Source of the DNA: Vermamoeba vermiformis
Taxonomy: Eukaryota > Tubulinea > Echinamoebida
DNA length: 64,000 nucleotides
Direction of reading: 5' to 3'
Assembly: GCA_045837725.1 (NCBI GenBank)
Contig: JBEWZL010000013.1
Coordinates: 372,001-436,000, forward strand
Shown: one piece after another, positions 47,101 to 61,740 of the stretch
How the letters are laid out: every line of letters starts with the position of its first letter
Position numbering within the stretch: position 1 is the first letter of the stretch
Program-made: the position numbers and the translations under genes
The notes under the pieces: generated by a model
What the model was told of the DNA's origin: nothing
Database searches by the model: none
The model's input: the letters and a program-made list of their open reading frames with translations, nothing else

Positions 47101-48922
47101 TCCAGATTTGACCCAACGACCAGAGATGGTCTTGTTAGCGTACTTGCCGCCCCTGTGATTCTGCTTCAAATTCATCTTCACAAAGTTGTTTCTTTTGGCT
47201 CTGTTGCTCGTGAAGATTGACTTGTCTTCCGTGTTGACAGCAATCTTCATGTAGTTCGCTGCACAAATAATAATTAGCACGGATAACATGTGGTTCTTAA
47301 TAATGCTACTTACCGTTATCGAGTTTGCGACGTTTGTTGTGCACGTCATCAAGTTCTTTGAACTGATCATTGGCAAATTCGTCTTTTTCTGGCTCAACAT
47401 CGTCTCTTTTTCTCTTGCGATTGACGTTAGTTTTGTATTTAAGCTCTAACTCGTTCTCGGAAAGCATTGTGTCAGGTTTTTGCAACGGATCTTCATCTTC
47501 ATTCTTTTCGCCATCTTCACCAGCTTGATCTTCAACTTGCATTTTCTAACAATCTATTAGTATGTATAGATAACAGTGCTAATTGGCACTTACATCGTTG
47601 TTCAAAGCTGCAAAATTGAATCCGGGAGCAGATTTTGATGACTGATCGTCAAAACAAGTCGGAATGAGCAGCGAGGAAGTAAGATCTTCGCTCATATTCG
47701 ACGAGGTCCTATTAAACAACTTGTTGAATTTCTCGTTCGTTGCTGATGCCTCGCTGCTGATGGGGCCACTCGCTACTTTAGCCTTTCTTTTTGGTTCCTC
47801 ATTGTAGTTCTTATACTCGGTCTCTTCACTTTCGTTCTTCGTTGGTTTGTTATTGGCTTCAGGCAATTTAAAAGTATTAATGAAAGGCGCACTAGTCGTG
47901 TTGGCATTTGATTTTGCAGGACTTTGTTGTTTTTGTTCGGTTGATTTTGGTTTAATGATTGGCTCGTTATTCGTGCTCTTTACAATGTCGGTCATTTTCG
48001 TAGCAAAGAACGCATCGAATTGGTCGTTGGATCCAGAAGAGGACTTCAGCGCTGACGAGCTGTTGCTAACTACAGCATCATAGAACGATTGTTTAGATTC
48101 GTTTTGCGATGACGTGAGTTTCATAGTTGATTTTGTCATAGTCATGTCTAATGAGTGAGACGCTGGTTCGAGGGCATTTTCGCTATTAAAATTCTCTTTG
48201 TCGTTGGTATCAATTGTTGCTGGTTGTGATATTCCATAGTATGAGAATAGGCTATCATCGTATCCAGTAAAAGAGTTCTGTGATTGGAAATTGCAGCTAT
48301 CTTGAGTTTGATCTGCATCTGATCCGTTCTGCGCGTCCAATAATTTCTTCAATTTTGTATATAATTTATATCTAGCAGCTAAATGAAATTTTAATTAATT
48401 AATTAATTAGCGCTATATATTGTTAGCCCGATTCAAATCCCCCCCTGTGCATTTTAGGAATTTTAATTCGAATTTTTAATAAAGTTGAGGAATTTATTTT
48501 GGCGCTCAGTCGCCGACCAGCCGCCTGGTTCTTAGCGGCAGCGATAGCATATATATCCAACTATGTTATCGTTGGTACGTCGCTGTTATGGTTGGTCTGG
48601 GGTAACGACTACCACGCCCAGAAAACTGATAATTATAATTTTTAAATTCGTAATTCACACAAGGGGGGGATTTGAATCGGGCCAACAATAATATTTTGAA
48701 TAATTGTAGAAATTATTTCGACTTACCAATATTGGGTCGCTCTTTTATATCCTTAGACGAAGGTTTACGATTAAATTCAAGCTCGAAAGATTTTTCCCAT
48801 TGTTTTAAATCTGCTTTAAGCGACTGAACTTTAGATTCGTATTGATCTGAATAACACGTTAATTTGAATACTTGCTTCTAATATTGCGTTTTACCTTTGG
48901 AAAAATCTAAATCGAGACTCAT
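44135..48922 (-). CDS. RECQL4: RECQL4-type DNA helicase
   Basis: A RecQ4 helicase combining an Sld2/DRC1-like replication-initiation domain with a RecQ core. The N-terminus (exons 48922-48895, 48846-48727, 48378-47594) has the Sld2 motif [16 protein letters not shown] and [10 protein letters not shown], then [14 protein letters not shown] Ser/Asn-rich linker follows. The helicase core shows [18 protein letters not shown] (I), [11 protein letters not shown] (Ia), [20 protein letters not shown] (II), [11 protein letters not shown] (III), [13 protein letters not shown] (IV), [15 protein letters not shown] (V) and [16 protein letters not shown] (VI). The C-terminus ends in the RECQL4-specific [15 protein letters not shown] tail. 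Length is about 1,150-1,200 residues. One intron (44585-44888) carries a tRNA gene and another (48379-48726) a MITE. Exons near 45200-45400 are less exactly placed than the rest. Confidence 0.92.
44747..44820 (-). tRNA. tRNA-Ile(TAT), intact
   Basis: 74 nt on the minus strand. Acceptor GCCCTTG pairs CTAGGGC with one T-T mismatch; D arm GCTCAGCTGGTTAGAGC; anticodon loop CTTATAA gives TAT, decoding ATA; T loop GGTTCGAGCCC. A TCTTTTTTTTTC run follows (44729-44743). It sits in an intron of RECQL4, same strand. Confidence 0.93.
48418..48690. mobile_element. 269-bp MITE (non-autonomous DNA transposon), TA target site
   Basis: The element at 48420-48688 is bounded by a 27-bp terminal inverted repeat with one mismatch (TTGTTRGCCCGATTCAAATC followed by a C-run and T), and by TA dinucleotides (48418-48419 and 48689-48690). 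A TA duplication suggests a Tc1/mariner-type transposase supplied elsewhere. It has no coding capacity. The near-identical ends suggest it is fairly young. It lies inside a RECQL4 intron, lengthening it from ~79 to 348 nt. Confidence 0.85.
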
Positions 48923-49084
48923 GTTGTAGACGCACGAACGATACTAAATGGAAGGGCAACGAAAAGTGTCAAAGTAAAGTGCAGTTGACCGTTACAAATT
49001 CAAAATATTTTGGCGCGCAAAAAATAAACCGAGATGCATGCAATATATTTACACTGTTTATGTTTTAAAAAGTAGCTGCGTGTT

Positions 49085-50880
49085 CTAAACACGTCTAGTG
49101 TAGACAAAAACATCATGGGCGAACGGATTCACTATCTGAAAAGCGTTTCTCATCGCAAAGGATCCGGCACTCGTTCCAAACATACCGAGAGCTAAATAAG
49201 GGGTATTAATATTGGGAAAAATACTAAGAATAAGGACGTACCACCCCAAAGTTGAATCCAGATAAATCCGTAGCCTTCAACACGGAAGGCTAAAACAGTC
49301 ATAAAAATGCCCAAGCCGAAAGTACAGAGCGACGAGATCCAAACCAAAATTGTCACGTAATTTCTAGTGAACCGGTTTTGCGTCAATTTGAATCTATTTT
49401 CTTCGAACTTTCCTTCAAATTGAGCGTTTACCAGTGCAGCTTCAAATTCAGTGATGAATGCCAATTGATAGACGTTTTGACTCGTATTATCGTTCTTATG
49501 GATTTCCACTTGTCCGTATTGATCAATGCCCTCAGTTTTTCTGATTAAAATCTCCTTGACATCGGCCAAATTGACGCTGCTGATGCGAACTTTTCTGGAG
49601 GCCTGTTGAGCTATAATAATATTCTTCGAAGTAATAACGATGGCATGTTTGCGATTCTTCATTGGCGTAGCGAATCCTAATGTCGGCAACAATACTGCTA
49701 CGGGTAAGATGATTTGTGTCATAGAGTTCCAACCACCAAGAATGGCCAAAAGAAGCAAGCCTACGCGACATACATTAGTTCCAAGAAAATAAAATAAAAT
49801 TGAATGGTTAGTACATGCCTGATGAAATCCACAGGTAAAATCCGAGCATAAACCGAGATACGGAAACAACTAGATCGACATGTTGCGTAGTCTCCAGAAC
49901 GAAGTTAACTGCTTGATTTTCTCGCGAAATTTCCTTAGCGATGCTGTACCGCAGTTGACTAGTCGTAATACTGTCCAATCCAAATGTGAACTTGTCATTC
50001 GCTTCAACATCGTCATTTACGATTAAGTACTGCGAGGATAATAACTTGTCTTCTTCACTTGTAGCGCAATTGCGGAGCATCTGCAGGACGTACAAAAATG
50101 CGGTGAATCCAGTGCCAGCCAATAAAATAACAAAGGCATAGAACTAATGTAATTTGATTAGTACATACAAAATAAAAAGGTGTCAATTATCAAATTAAGA
50201 AATGATGACGTACCTCTGGAACTACTAATGTGTACCATAGGCCTAAGACAGAGCTCACGGCGCCAGTCAATGTAAGACCAAAATAGGTTTCGTGTCGATT
50301 GCAAGCCTTGCACGCGAAATTAGCATTTTGACTCGTCTCACCACACTCTCTGCATCTCTTGTAGTCTCCTATTATATTAGTCAAATTAAAGTTCCTCTAG
50401 ACCGCAATCTTACCTCGAGCACCGGAGTTTATTTTGCATCGCAAGTTTTTAGCTTTAGATGATCTAAACCACGAAAATACAGTAAAGCTCGTCAGGAGAA
50501 TCAAGGCAACAGTCAGACTAAAGATGAATTAGTTTTTTAGGTCCGGATCTACACCAGACTTACCAAAAGATGACAATGCCGTACTTCGAACAAATGTAAG
50601 GAGAAGTCGAAATTCGATTTAGAGCACATGTAAGCTCGGGGCATATTTGGTTAGCAAAATTGACCAGGCCAGAGTCGGACGGCGAATCTAATTATGATTA
50701 TTTTTAATTTGTATAGTTATTTTAATTATTTGAGAATTACGTACTCTTTAAAGTAATGCAAGTGTTAGTTTCAGGGCACCACTGACAAAATTCTCCGCTA
50801 GTCAAATTAATCGCGTTTGTTGGTAGATTCCATTGATCAATCAAACAATCGCCACAACTTGTGGCAGTGCTGCAACTCAT
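49085..50880 (-). CDS. PSI-domain multi-pass membrane protein
   Basis: Exons start at 50880 and end at 49085. The N-terminus (MSCSTATSCGDCLIDQWNLP..., CQWCPETNTCITL) resembles a PSI (plexin-semaphorin-integrin) Cys-rich module with CxxC spacing. A hydrophobic segment (LTVALILLTSFTVFSWF) follows, then CRECGETSQNANFACKACNRH (a C4 zinc-ribbon-like motif), and then about four more membrane helices (GAVSSVLGLWYTLVV, GTGFTAFLYVL, VGLLLLAILGGW, ILPVAVLLPTLGF, IWISSLCTFGLGIFMTVLA). A soluble domain between helices contains KISSVNLADVKEILIRKTEG. No signal peptide precedes the PSI-like part. Function unknown; topology is inferred only. Confidence 0.68.
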
Positions 50881-51123
50881 TCTGTGTTACTCGATTGCGT
50901 AGGGTACTTATTATACCCGATGCTTTAAATATTTAAACCAATCTGTTTAAAATTAGCCGGTTTGAAATTACGAAAATAAGAAAAGTCAGGACCCGGGATT
51001 GGTCCTGTCCTTAAAAGGAAGAGGACAAAAGCGCTGTCGCATATCAAAGAAAAAAAACGGGAAATAGGCCGAGATCGTCAATGAGAGTTATTAATTTGAA
51101 GTTTATTATTAAGTACAAAATTG

Positions 51124-54100
51124 TTATTTACTTGGAGCTTCAGTGTTGGTATTTGAAGCAGACTTAGCGGGCACATCCGAGGTCCAAGCGAGGTCAGTAA
51201 TAATACCCGCAGCTACTGTTTGATTGCCTTCGCGCAAAGTAAATCTGCCGAGCTGTTTGTAATTGCTGTACGTCTCTAAGAGCAATGGCTTTTCAGTTTG
51301 AATTTCGACAATAGCCGTCGATTTATCCATAAGACATCTTCGCATGAAATATAATATTAGTACTTCCTTATATACAATATATTTCGTATTTTCAGTTTCA
51401 AATTGAATTTTCATTATTTTGTCTTGGATCTACCTTGGGCGTTTTTGTTTGACCTCGCCGGTAGTAGGATCTAATACTGAGACCATCTTCTTCAATACTA
51501 CGGGTTCGTTCAAGTTGTGCAAGAACATGTACAAACTTTGTCCTCTGACGAGCGGATGTGGCATCGAGAACGTAATGATTTGCGCGGTGATGGTTCTAAC
51601 GAGGCTGATAGGGTTCTCGGGGTCACATAGAACATTACCAAAGTTAATGACCTTGATATCAATGCCCGTCAAGGCAATATCTACGTTTTCTCCGGCTGTG
51701 GCATAATCAACGACCTCTCCTTGTGCCATTCTGACATCTACGGTTCAAACACATGAGACTACGTCCTATTAAATATCAATCAGCTAACTTACGCTTTACA
51801 GTGCAGATCTCGTTGGCTGGCATGAGTAAAAGCTATTGCAAGTTTGGATTAGTACTGGCAATGGCGTGTCATATCGTTGTTTGAGTACCTTGTCACCGGT
51901 CGACACGACACCAGCTTCGATTTTACCGGCAATAGTGACACCTCCGGCCTGATTGACGTCTTTGTACACGTCAGAAACTGATAACCTGAACGGCTTTTCC
52001 ATGTCGCGAACAGCAGGGGCGAAGTTATCTAGATGTAAAAGTCAGCCTTATTGAGGCACATAGCTGCATTAATCCAATGACTTACCAATGCGATTGTACA
52101 ATGTAGGGCCATCGTACCAAGCAGACAGTTTCGGTTCCTTGCGCTCGATCAAGTTTTCACCCGACAAACCGCTGCAAGGCACGAAGGACAGTTGCGTGTC
52201 CTTGAATCCAACCTTCTTCAAGAACGCCAACACTTCGCGCTTGATTAGTTCGTATCGATCTTGCGACCATTGCACAGTGTCCATTTGATTGACTGCTACA
52301 ATCAACTGCGTGACACCGAGAGATCTGGCCAAGATGGCATGTTCTAGCAGCCGACACGTCAATAAAAATACTACTATTGTATTTCATATGCGCGACTTAC
52401 CCTTAGTTTGACCGTCCTCTGAAAAGGCAGTCTCGAACTCGCCTTCACCGGCTCTAATGACCAAAATACCAACATCAGCTTGTGCGGCACCAGAGATCAT
52501 GTTAGGAATAAAGTCGCGGTGTCCAGGAGCGTCCAACAAGGTAATTCTCTTCGTGTCAGTTTCGAATGAGTTGACTGCCACATCGATGGTAATGCCACGT
52601 GATCGTTCTTCTTCGTGTTCGTCCAAAACCCACGCGTAGTGGAAAGAGGCCTTGCCTATTTGACGACTATCACGTTCGTACCTAAAAACAAACATAGGTA
52701 AGTCCCAACAATATCCCAACATTGACAAGTGTAAAAAAATTTCGCGTAATGAAATTTCAAAATAGAAGTATTTGAAAGGAGACTTACTTTGCGAGAGTCT
52801 TTTGCGAGACATATCCTTTCAAAAACAACATATGACCCATCAATGTGCTCTTGCCTGCATCGACGTGACCAATCACAATCATGTTCAAGTGGTCTTTGCC
52901 TTTAGGCTGTTCTTTGATCTTATTAAACACTTCTTTCTTCCTCGCCTCGCTCATCTGTTTGACTTGTTTGCGCGGTGTCTTCTTAATCTCGTTTGATTTT
53001 CTCATTTCATCGTCAATGTTCATGCGATCCAGATCCTTCGTGACTTGTTCAACATTTGTTTTGTCCGTTGGTTTCTTAGCTGCCGCGGCTTTAGCTTGAG
53101 CAGCTGTAAGACTTTTCTTGATAACTGGCTGAACTTTAGGCTCCGTGGCCACAATTAAAGGCTCGCTTGGAGTAGTAAGAACGGATTCAACTTTTTTCTT
53201 GGTAAATGCTTTGTTTTGCTTGTTCATGACTTCATCGTCCGGTGAAGGAGCAGTAAAATCAAAAGGCTTGACGTCCCTATAATAGAATCAAATTAGCCTT
53301 AATTCCTGAAGAGATCCGAAAAATAAATATTAATTTTTTCGTTCAAATAAATTATTCCGTACGATGGTAAATTGCCAAATTGGCTCGTGATATTCAACGA
53401 GAAGTTTTGATCTTTTAGAATCGATTTAACGGCGTTATTGCCCGCATCAAGATCCGATGATTTGCCGTTCGAACTCAATTGCTGAGCTAATGTAGAAGGA
53501 CTGTACTTTTGAGGGGCTAATGTCACGCGACCACCAATTTGACTATTTGTATATGACCCTGCAGTATTTGTCGCTTTTTTCGCTGAGGCTGGTGGAGCTT
53601 GTTTGCTCGATCCAGGTTGTGGCGCATTATTCTTTTTCGGCTTATTAACCTCCTCGTCAAACGAGAATACTCCAGCTAAATAAACATATTACTATAATAT
53701 TCTAAGCATATTAAAAGTAACTCTAATTTTTCTGACTTTTTGCAGCAAATTGAAAATTAATTTTTTTCGTTGACATTTAAGGCGTTGAATCGAGTATTTA
53801 GTCATATTAATATAGTTATTACTTAAATAGGGTATATATTCGTATTTGCAAATGAAAAATCTTACAGTCTGGTTGAGCGCCATTTCGAGCCAAAATTTTA
53901 TCGATGGTCAAATCAGTCTTGTAATTGCACTCGCGAATCAAATCAGCCAAGTCATCGTCACTCATATTAACGCCATCATCGCCTAATGTTTCGTACACTT
54001 CATTCATAATTTTATCGACGAGATCTAGTTTGAAAAAAAAAATAGAAAATTAAATCAAAAGCAGGCGTTATATTAATATTGATATTAGTCGTACCGAAAT

Positions 54101-54656
54101 CATCTTCGTATTCTTCTTCTTGCTTATTTGGGCCTTTCTTATTTGCCGGCTTTGTAACAATAAAATTTGAAAGATCGTTCGATTGTTGATCTCTGTTGCG
54201 ATTGTTGTACATGTATGTTTCGGCTAATAGAATAATATTAATAATTACAGCATTTACACGAAGAAGAATTATGTAATTTACTCGACAAATTAAAATAATT
54301 CAGAAATATTAAGATGAGGGACAAATTTTACAAGAATGCTCCAAAATAATATATTAACTAACTCTAATATTACTAATGGCTTACCTGATGGCGAGTTAGG
54401 CGAGAAAGAGCCGAAATCATCGTAGTCGTCGTCCAGATCGTCCTCTGTGAACGGCAATTAATTTGCTATTCATTTCTACACGTGTATTTATGGTAAATAT
54501 CGCTTGCTTATTAATTTAATATATTATTTATGACTAATAGAGATTATAGGATAAATTTTAGGTCGATCAGAAGGAAAAAGCAAGTCTTATTTTTGCAAAT
54601 CCGTTGAAACGACGCTTACCGTAATTTTGATTTCGAATAAAGCGATGTCTTGACAT
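51124..54656 (-). CDS. HBS1L: HBS1-like translational GTPase
   Basis: HBS1 with Pelota/Dom34 rescues ribosomes stalled in no-go and non-stop decay. Starts at 54656 (exon 54656-54620). An N-terminal HBS1_N domain (~75-125: [38 protein letters not shown]) is followed by a charged linker and the EF-Tu-like core. GTPase motifs: G1 [10 protein letters not shown]2 [11 protein letters not shown]3 [14 protein letters not shown]4 NQMDT, G5 SGLSGENL, then domain 2 [19 protein letters not shown] and domain 3 [14 protein letters not shown]. The C-terminus is Ala/Ser/Thr-rich. The HBS1_N domain distinguishes it from eRF3 and EF-1A. Exons were traced through the N-terminal half; domain-2/3 splice sites are approximate. 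Confidence 0.92.
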
Positions 54657-54934
54657 TGTGTGGTAGTATTAATAATATAATTAGAAAATAAGACTGCGTC
54701 CCGAAGAAATTTGACCGTTTTTTTGCGAAGAGAGAAAAAATTTCAATTCAAACTTTGCCCTGTAAAGATCCACGACAAGTGATCGGATATTTATACAAAT
54801 TACGTATTGTAATATCCATTTTTGTAATATTTATTTCTATTGATACGTTGTTACGCTGTAAAAGAAGATCGCTGATCACGAATCCGCTTTGAATAATCCA
54901 AAAAACAAAATTAATATATTAATAATACTACAAT

Positions 54935-55465
54935 ATGGGCGACAAGAAAGATAAACCATTAGGACGAAATAAAGTCGAATATACACCAGAGGTACCGAAA
55001 TTTTTACAAAAATACATGCAAAAAGAACAGCAAAAAGCCGAAGAAGAAAAAAAACGAGAATTAACTATGCCTGATAGACCAGACCACGAAGATGAAGTGC
55101 CTTTAGTCGTCGCTGATGACGATCTCAAAGCTGAATACGATCGACAGAAAGAAAAACAAAAAGAAATCGAGAAACAGCAAGAAATTGAGCGGCTAAATGA
55201 ACAAGATAAAAGAGTCGCTAAGAAAATCGCGGAAACATCGAAATTTGTCACATCCGAAGAGAACGTCGTTGTTTTTCATAGCAAATCCGACCACAAAACA
55301 GACGATAGTGAAGAGAAAGACAAGTCTAAGAAGAGGAAGGCTAATGCTACGCAAGAGAAGATTGAAGAGCTGCGGAAGAAGCAAAAACAGACGCGAAATC
55401 AGATGTAAAAAGCAAACCTACCAATACAAAGTTATTATCGTTTAATTTAGACGATGAAGAGCAAT
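54935..55465 (+). CDS. KIAA1143-like (DUF4604) protein, possible frameshift near the end
   Basis: A short basic, Glu/Lys-rich nuclear-type protein. The main frame (157 residues) starts MGDKKDKPLGRNKVEYTPEVPKFL, resembling KIAA1143's NQVSYVRPAEPAFL, continues with a Glu/Lys coiled region and basic KKRKANATQEK, and stops at 55408. The next frame, +2 relative to it, holds LLSFNLDDEEQ just before a stop at 55465, close to the human terminal LLSFDNEDENE. A single base change or a short unseen intron near 55365-55375 would link the two. I cannot say whether this is biology or a sequence error. The gene starts on an ATG within a Lys-rich stretch with no upstream alternative. Confidence 0.65.
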
Positions 55466-55481
55466 AATAAACTCTATTTAT

Positions 55482-55794
55482 GCTATAGTTGTATATGAAG
55501 TGCTCGAATAATCCAAATTAAGGCTAGTTACTAAAGTTCATTGGCGGATGGGTCAAAAAATTGCTTGGCAATTCCTTCAGGTGCCAACGAATTAAAATAT
55601 ATCGGACTAGTTACTATATTAGGAAGGTGACTTGCAGGTCGCCTACGTTTCGTTCTTTCGTTGTTGCGTTTTTGCGTGGCGAATTAAGCACGTGACTTCA
55701 GGTCCAAACAAAGCCCAGATTTTTTATTTGTTTAAATAGGCGTTAGAAACCACAAGTAGTACTTATATATAGTAGTTATATTAGTAATATTGTA
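55482..55794. promoter_or_regulatory. Copine promoter region
   Basis: A ~310-bp gap upstream of the copine start. It contains a CACGTG core near 55689. No TATA box convincingly placed and no gene seen. Confidence 0.35.
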
Positions 55795-59076
<3,282 letters not shown>

Positions 59077-59117
59077 TTGTTTTAAATAAATAATATATGT
59101 TTTTATGTACATTTCGC

Positions 59118-61478
59118 TTACTTAATATTCACGCGCTCTTTTTTGTACGATTTGTTAATCGACGAATCGAGCATGAACGACAGACAAAAATTACAAGTGA
59201 CAATAGTCGTCATTAATATGTACACGAGATGAAAGTCGAACGGGAAGGGCAAGCCTGCTGACAAGGACCACGCGAATAGGGAACCTGCGGAGATAGGTCC
59301 GATCATGCGCGAGAATGCTGCGACACTTTGCCCGAGTCCTAAGAGCATAATATTAATTTTATTTCCTAATTTGGGAATGATATTTTTAGGCTTACCATTG
59401 ACTCGTCCAAGCTTATCGTTTGGAGCAGAGTTGCTGACCATAATGTTGTTGGAGGTAAAAGCACTCGTGCTGAAGCAGTAGCGCATGAGCAACAATGTCA
59501 TTAAGACAATCCACGCGAGCACAATATTGTCATGCAGATTAGCCACGAATGGGAAGAAAAACATGACGGGGATTGATAGCGCCATGCCCACCTAATAATG
59601 GGTTAATACTTAAATAATAGAGTCAAGCATGAAAGAACGTACTCGGAAGGTAATTAATGGCGAGAGTTTCTTAGCCACAATAGGGAACAAAAAGAGTTGA
59701 TAGAACAGCAAAACAGCTGCTGCTGCACTTTGAGCAATGCCGATCTGACTCGATTTGAAGCCAAGACCTCCTTGTTCAGGCGAGCCCAAACTAATAACGA
59801 ACCGATGTTAGCACGCGTAAATTAGGCTCGAATTTCCTTGAAATGGATCGCTGAATTCTGATTGGTCAGTTTGGCCGGTACGCGAAGGAAATTTCAAAAT
59901 CGAAGAACTTACATTAGCAAGGAGAAGGTCTCGTCAAACATATTGATATTAAGTACTAATAGTCCAAATTGCGTTAATGTGACTATAACTTTCTTGCTGA
60001 GAATGGCTTGCGGTCCGCAGACTTTTTTGTACGCTTTTTTGAACGGATTTGACCTGCAACATCTTTTTTCTTCGATTTCGAACTTAATGTCGTCTAATCC
60101 AATATCTTCTTCTAGATCCAGCTTAATATCATATTCTTCGTCTTCTTTAGACTTGATCAGATCTTTCTTTGTCGATCCGTTACTTTCATTATGGTTAACT
60201 TCATCTTCTTCAATTAATTCTAACGCCGTTCCGTTTTCATTATTATTTTCTTCTTTTTTAACTGAATTAAGTTCAATTTGCTCGTTTTCATTGAGTAATT
60301 TCTTATGCTTCTTTTTCAAAGTCTCTTCCAAAAAGAAATATCCGCTGCTAATGCCGACTATTGATAATGATACGCTGATTAAGCACGGTAATAAATACGG
60401 AAAATGTCCGAAAAATCCATCTTCGGCGAATACTGTCGGATATTTTTCTGCTGGATTTGACAACAAACCACCGACCATCATTCCAACTGCACATATTAAT
60501 TAATAAATATCACGAATAGTGTATAGAATACCATGTAGTGATAGTAGGATTATTACGGGGCTAGATTGACTTACCAATGCGTCCAGCAGATCCAGCCAAA
60601 TTTAGTACAATAAAAGCACGTGGCTTGTTCGATTCATCGGTGATTTCAGCCAGATACGTCTTAGTTATTCCGACGTTACTATATTAGGAAGTGTTAAATT
60701 GAATCATTGCATTACGAGAATTTTTGTTTTGGATGTGGATCTGATTTCGTACCCGTTCAGCAAACCATGAAAAAATCTTGATCCCATAGCCCAATAATAA
60801 CTAGTACTGAGACCAAAAGATAACTAGTGAAATATTGTTAGTGATGTATTTCGCCGCACATCCGCGATAAAACTACAGATCTGTTTGGAAAAGTATGAAA
60901 CTCTTAAATTGAGCAATACGCGATTAATATGTTAAGCATAGATAGTCTTAATTAATACTATGATAAACTTACGGTTGCAAATACGGTTCCAATCATGCCT
61001 AAAGAAAATTTATCAGGATCCGAAATAAAAAATGACCGCCAACAATTGATAAATACCTCCTAATAATGTCCATCGACGGCCAAATTTATCTGCTAATTTT
61101 CCCCACCAATAACTGGCCAGGTAAATTGTGTCAGTACGTATTGATGTTAAAATCACATCTGGATCTAATAAATTACCTGCTCAAAAATTGTGCGAATGCA
61201 AATGAACTCATTAAAAAGCCTGCATAATAACCGATCTTCGATGGATCGTCGGTCTGTGTAATAAATATTGATTAGCAATCGAGATCTTGATTTTCCAATT
61301 TTTTTATTTTGTAAATAAATAATATTACCATATGAAAATCCTGGACTAAGAAAGCCACATAAGGAAACAATTGAGTAAGGGCGAGATTATCGCATAAGAG
61401 CATCGTCCACAACACAAACAATTGCTTTTTCGGGATCGGCGTTTCATTAATTGGCTGTTTTGAGCCAATGCCACCCAT
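59118..61478 (-). CDS. ZIF-like major facilitator transporter
   Basis: A 12-helix MFS transporter resembling plant ZINC INDUCED FACILITATOR proteins, which move zinc or nicotianamine-related solutes across the vacuolar or plasma membrane. Starts at 61478 with MGGIGSKQ. Motifs: LLCDNLALTQLFPYVAFLVQ (TM1), GKLADKFGRRWTLLGG (loop 2-3 signature), RFFHGLLNGNVGITKTYLAE, GRIxGMMVGGLLSNP, FPYLLPCLISVSLSIVG. A ~120-residue central loop is acidic and Lys/Glu/Asn-rich (ENEQIELNSVKKEENNN, DLEEDIGLDDIKFEIEE). The C-terminal half holds six more hydrophobic segments. Substrate specificity is inferred from family resemblance only. Confidence 0.82.
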
Positions 61479-61740
61479 CTTACTTGTCTACTTGTTATAT
61501 TCAACTGCTAAAATATATAATTATAATTATATTGTGATTTCCATTTGTTGTGTCGCGATCAGAGTTTTCGTAAGAAAAAATCCACAACGCGAATACAACT
61601 TTCTGCAGCCTCAAACAAGTTTGATACTATACTATAGTAAGGCATCATATAAGAAGATACTAACCTGCATATAAACCGGTAATGGCTCGCAACATTACGG
61701 TTTTTTTTTGGTCGATCGGATCTTGAGTCAATTACAATGC

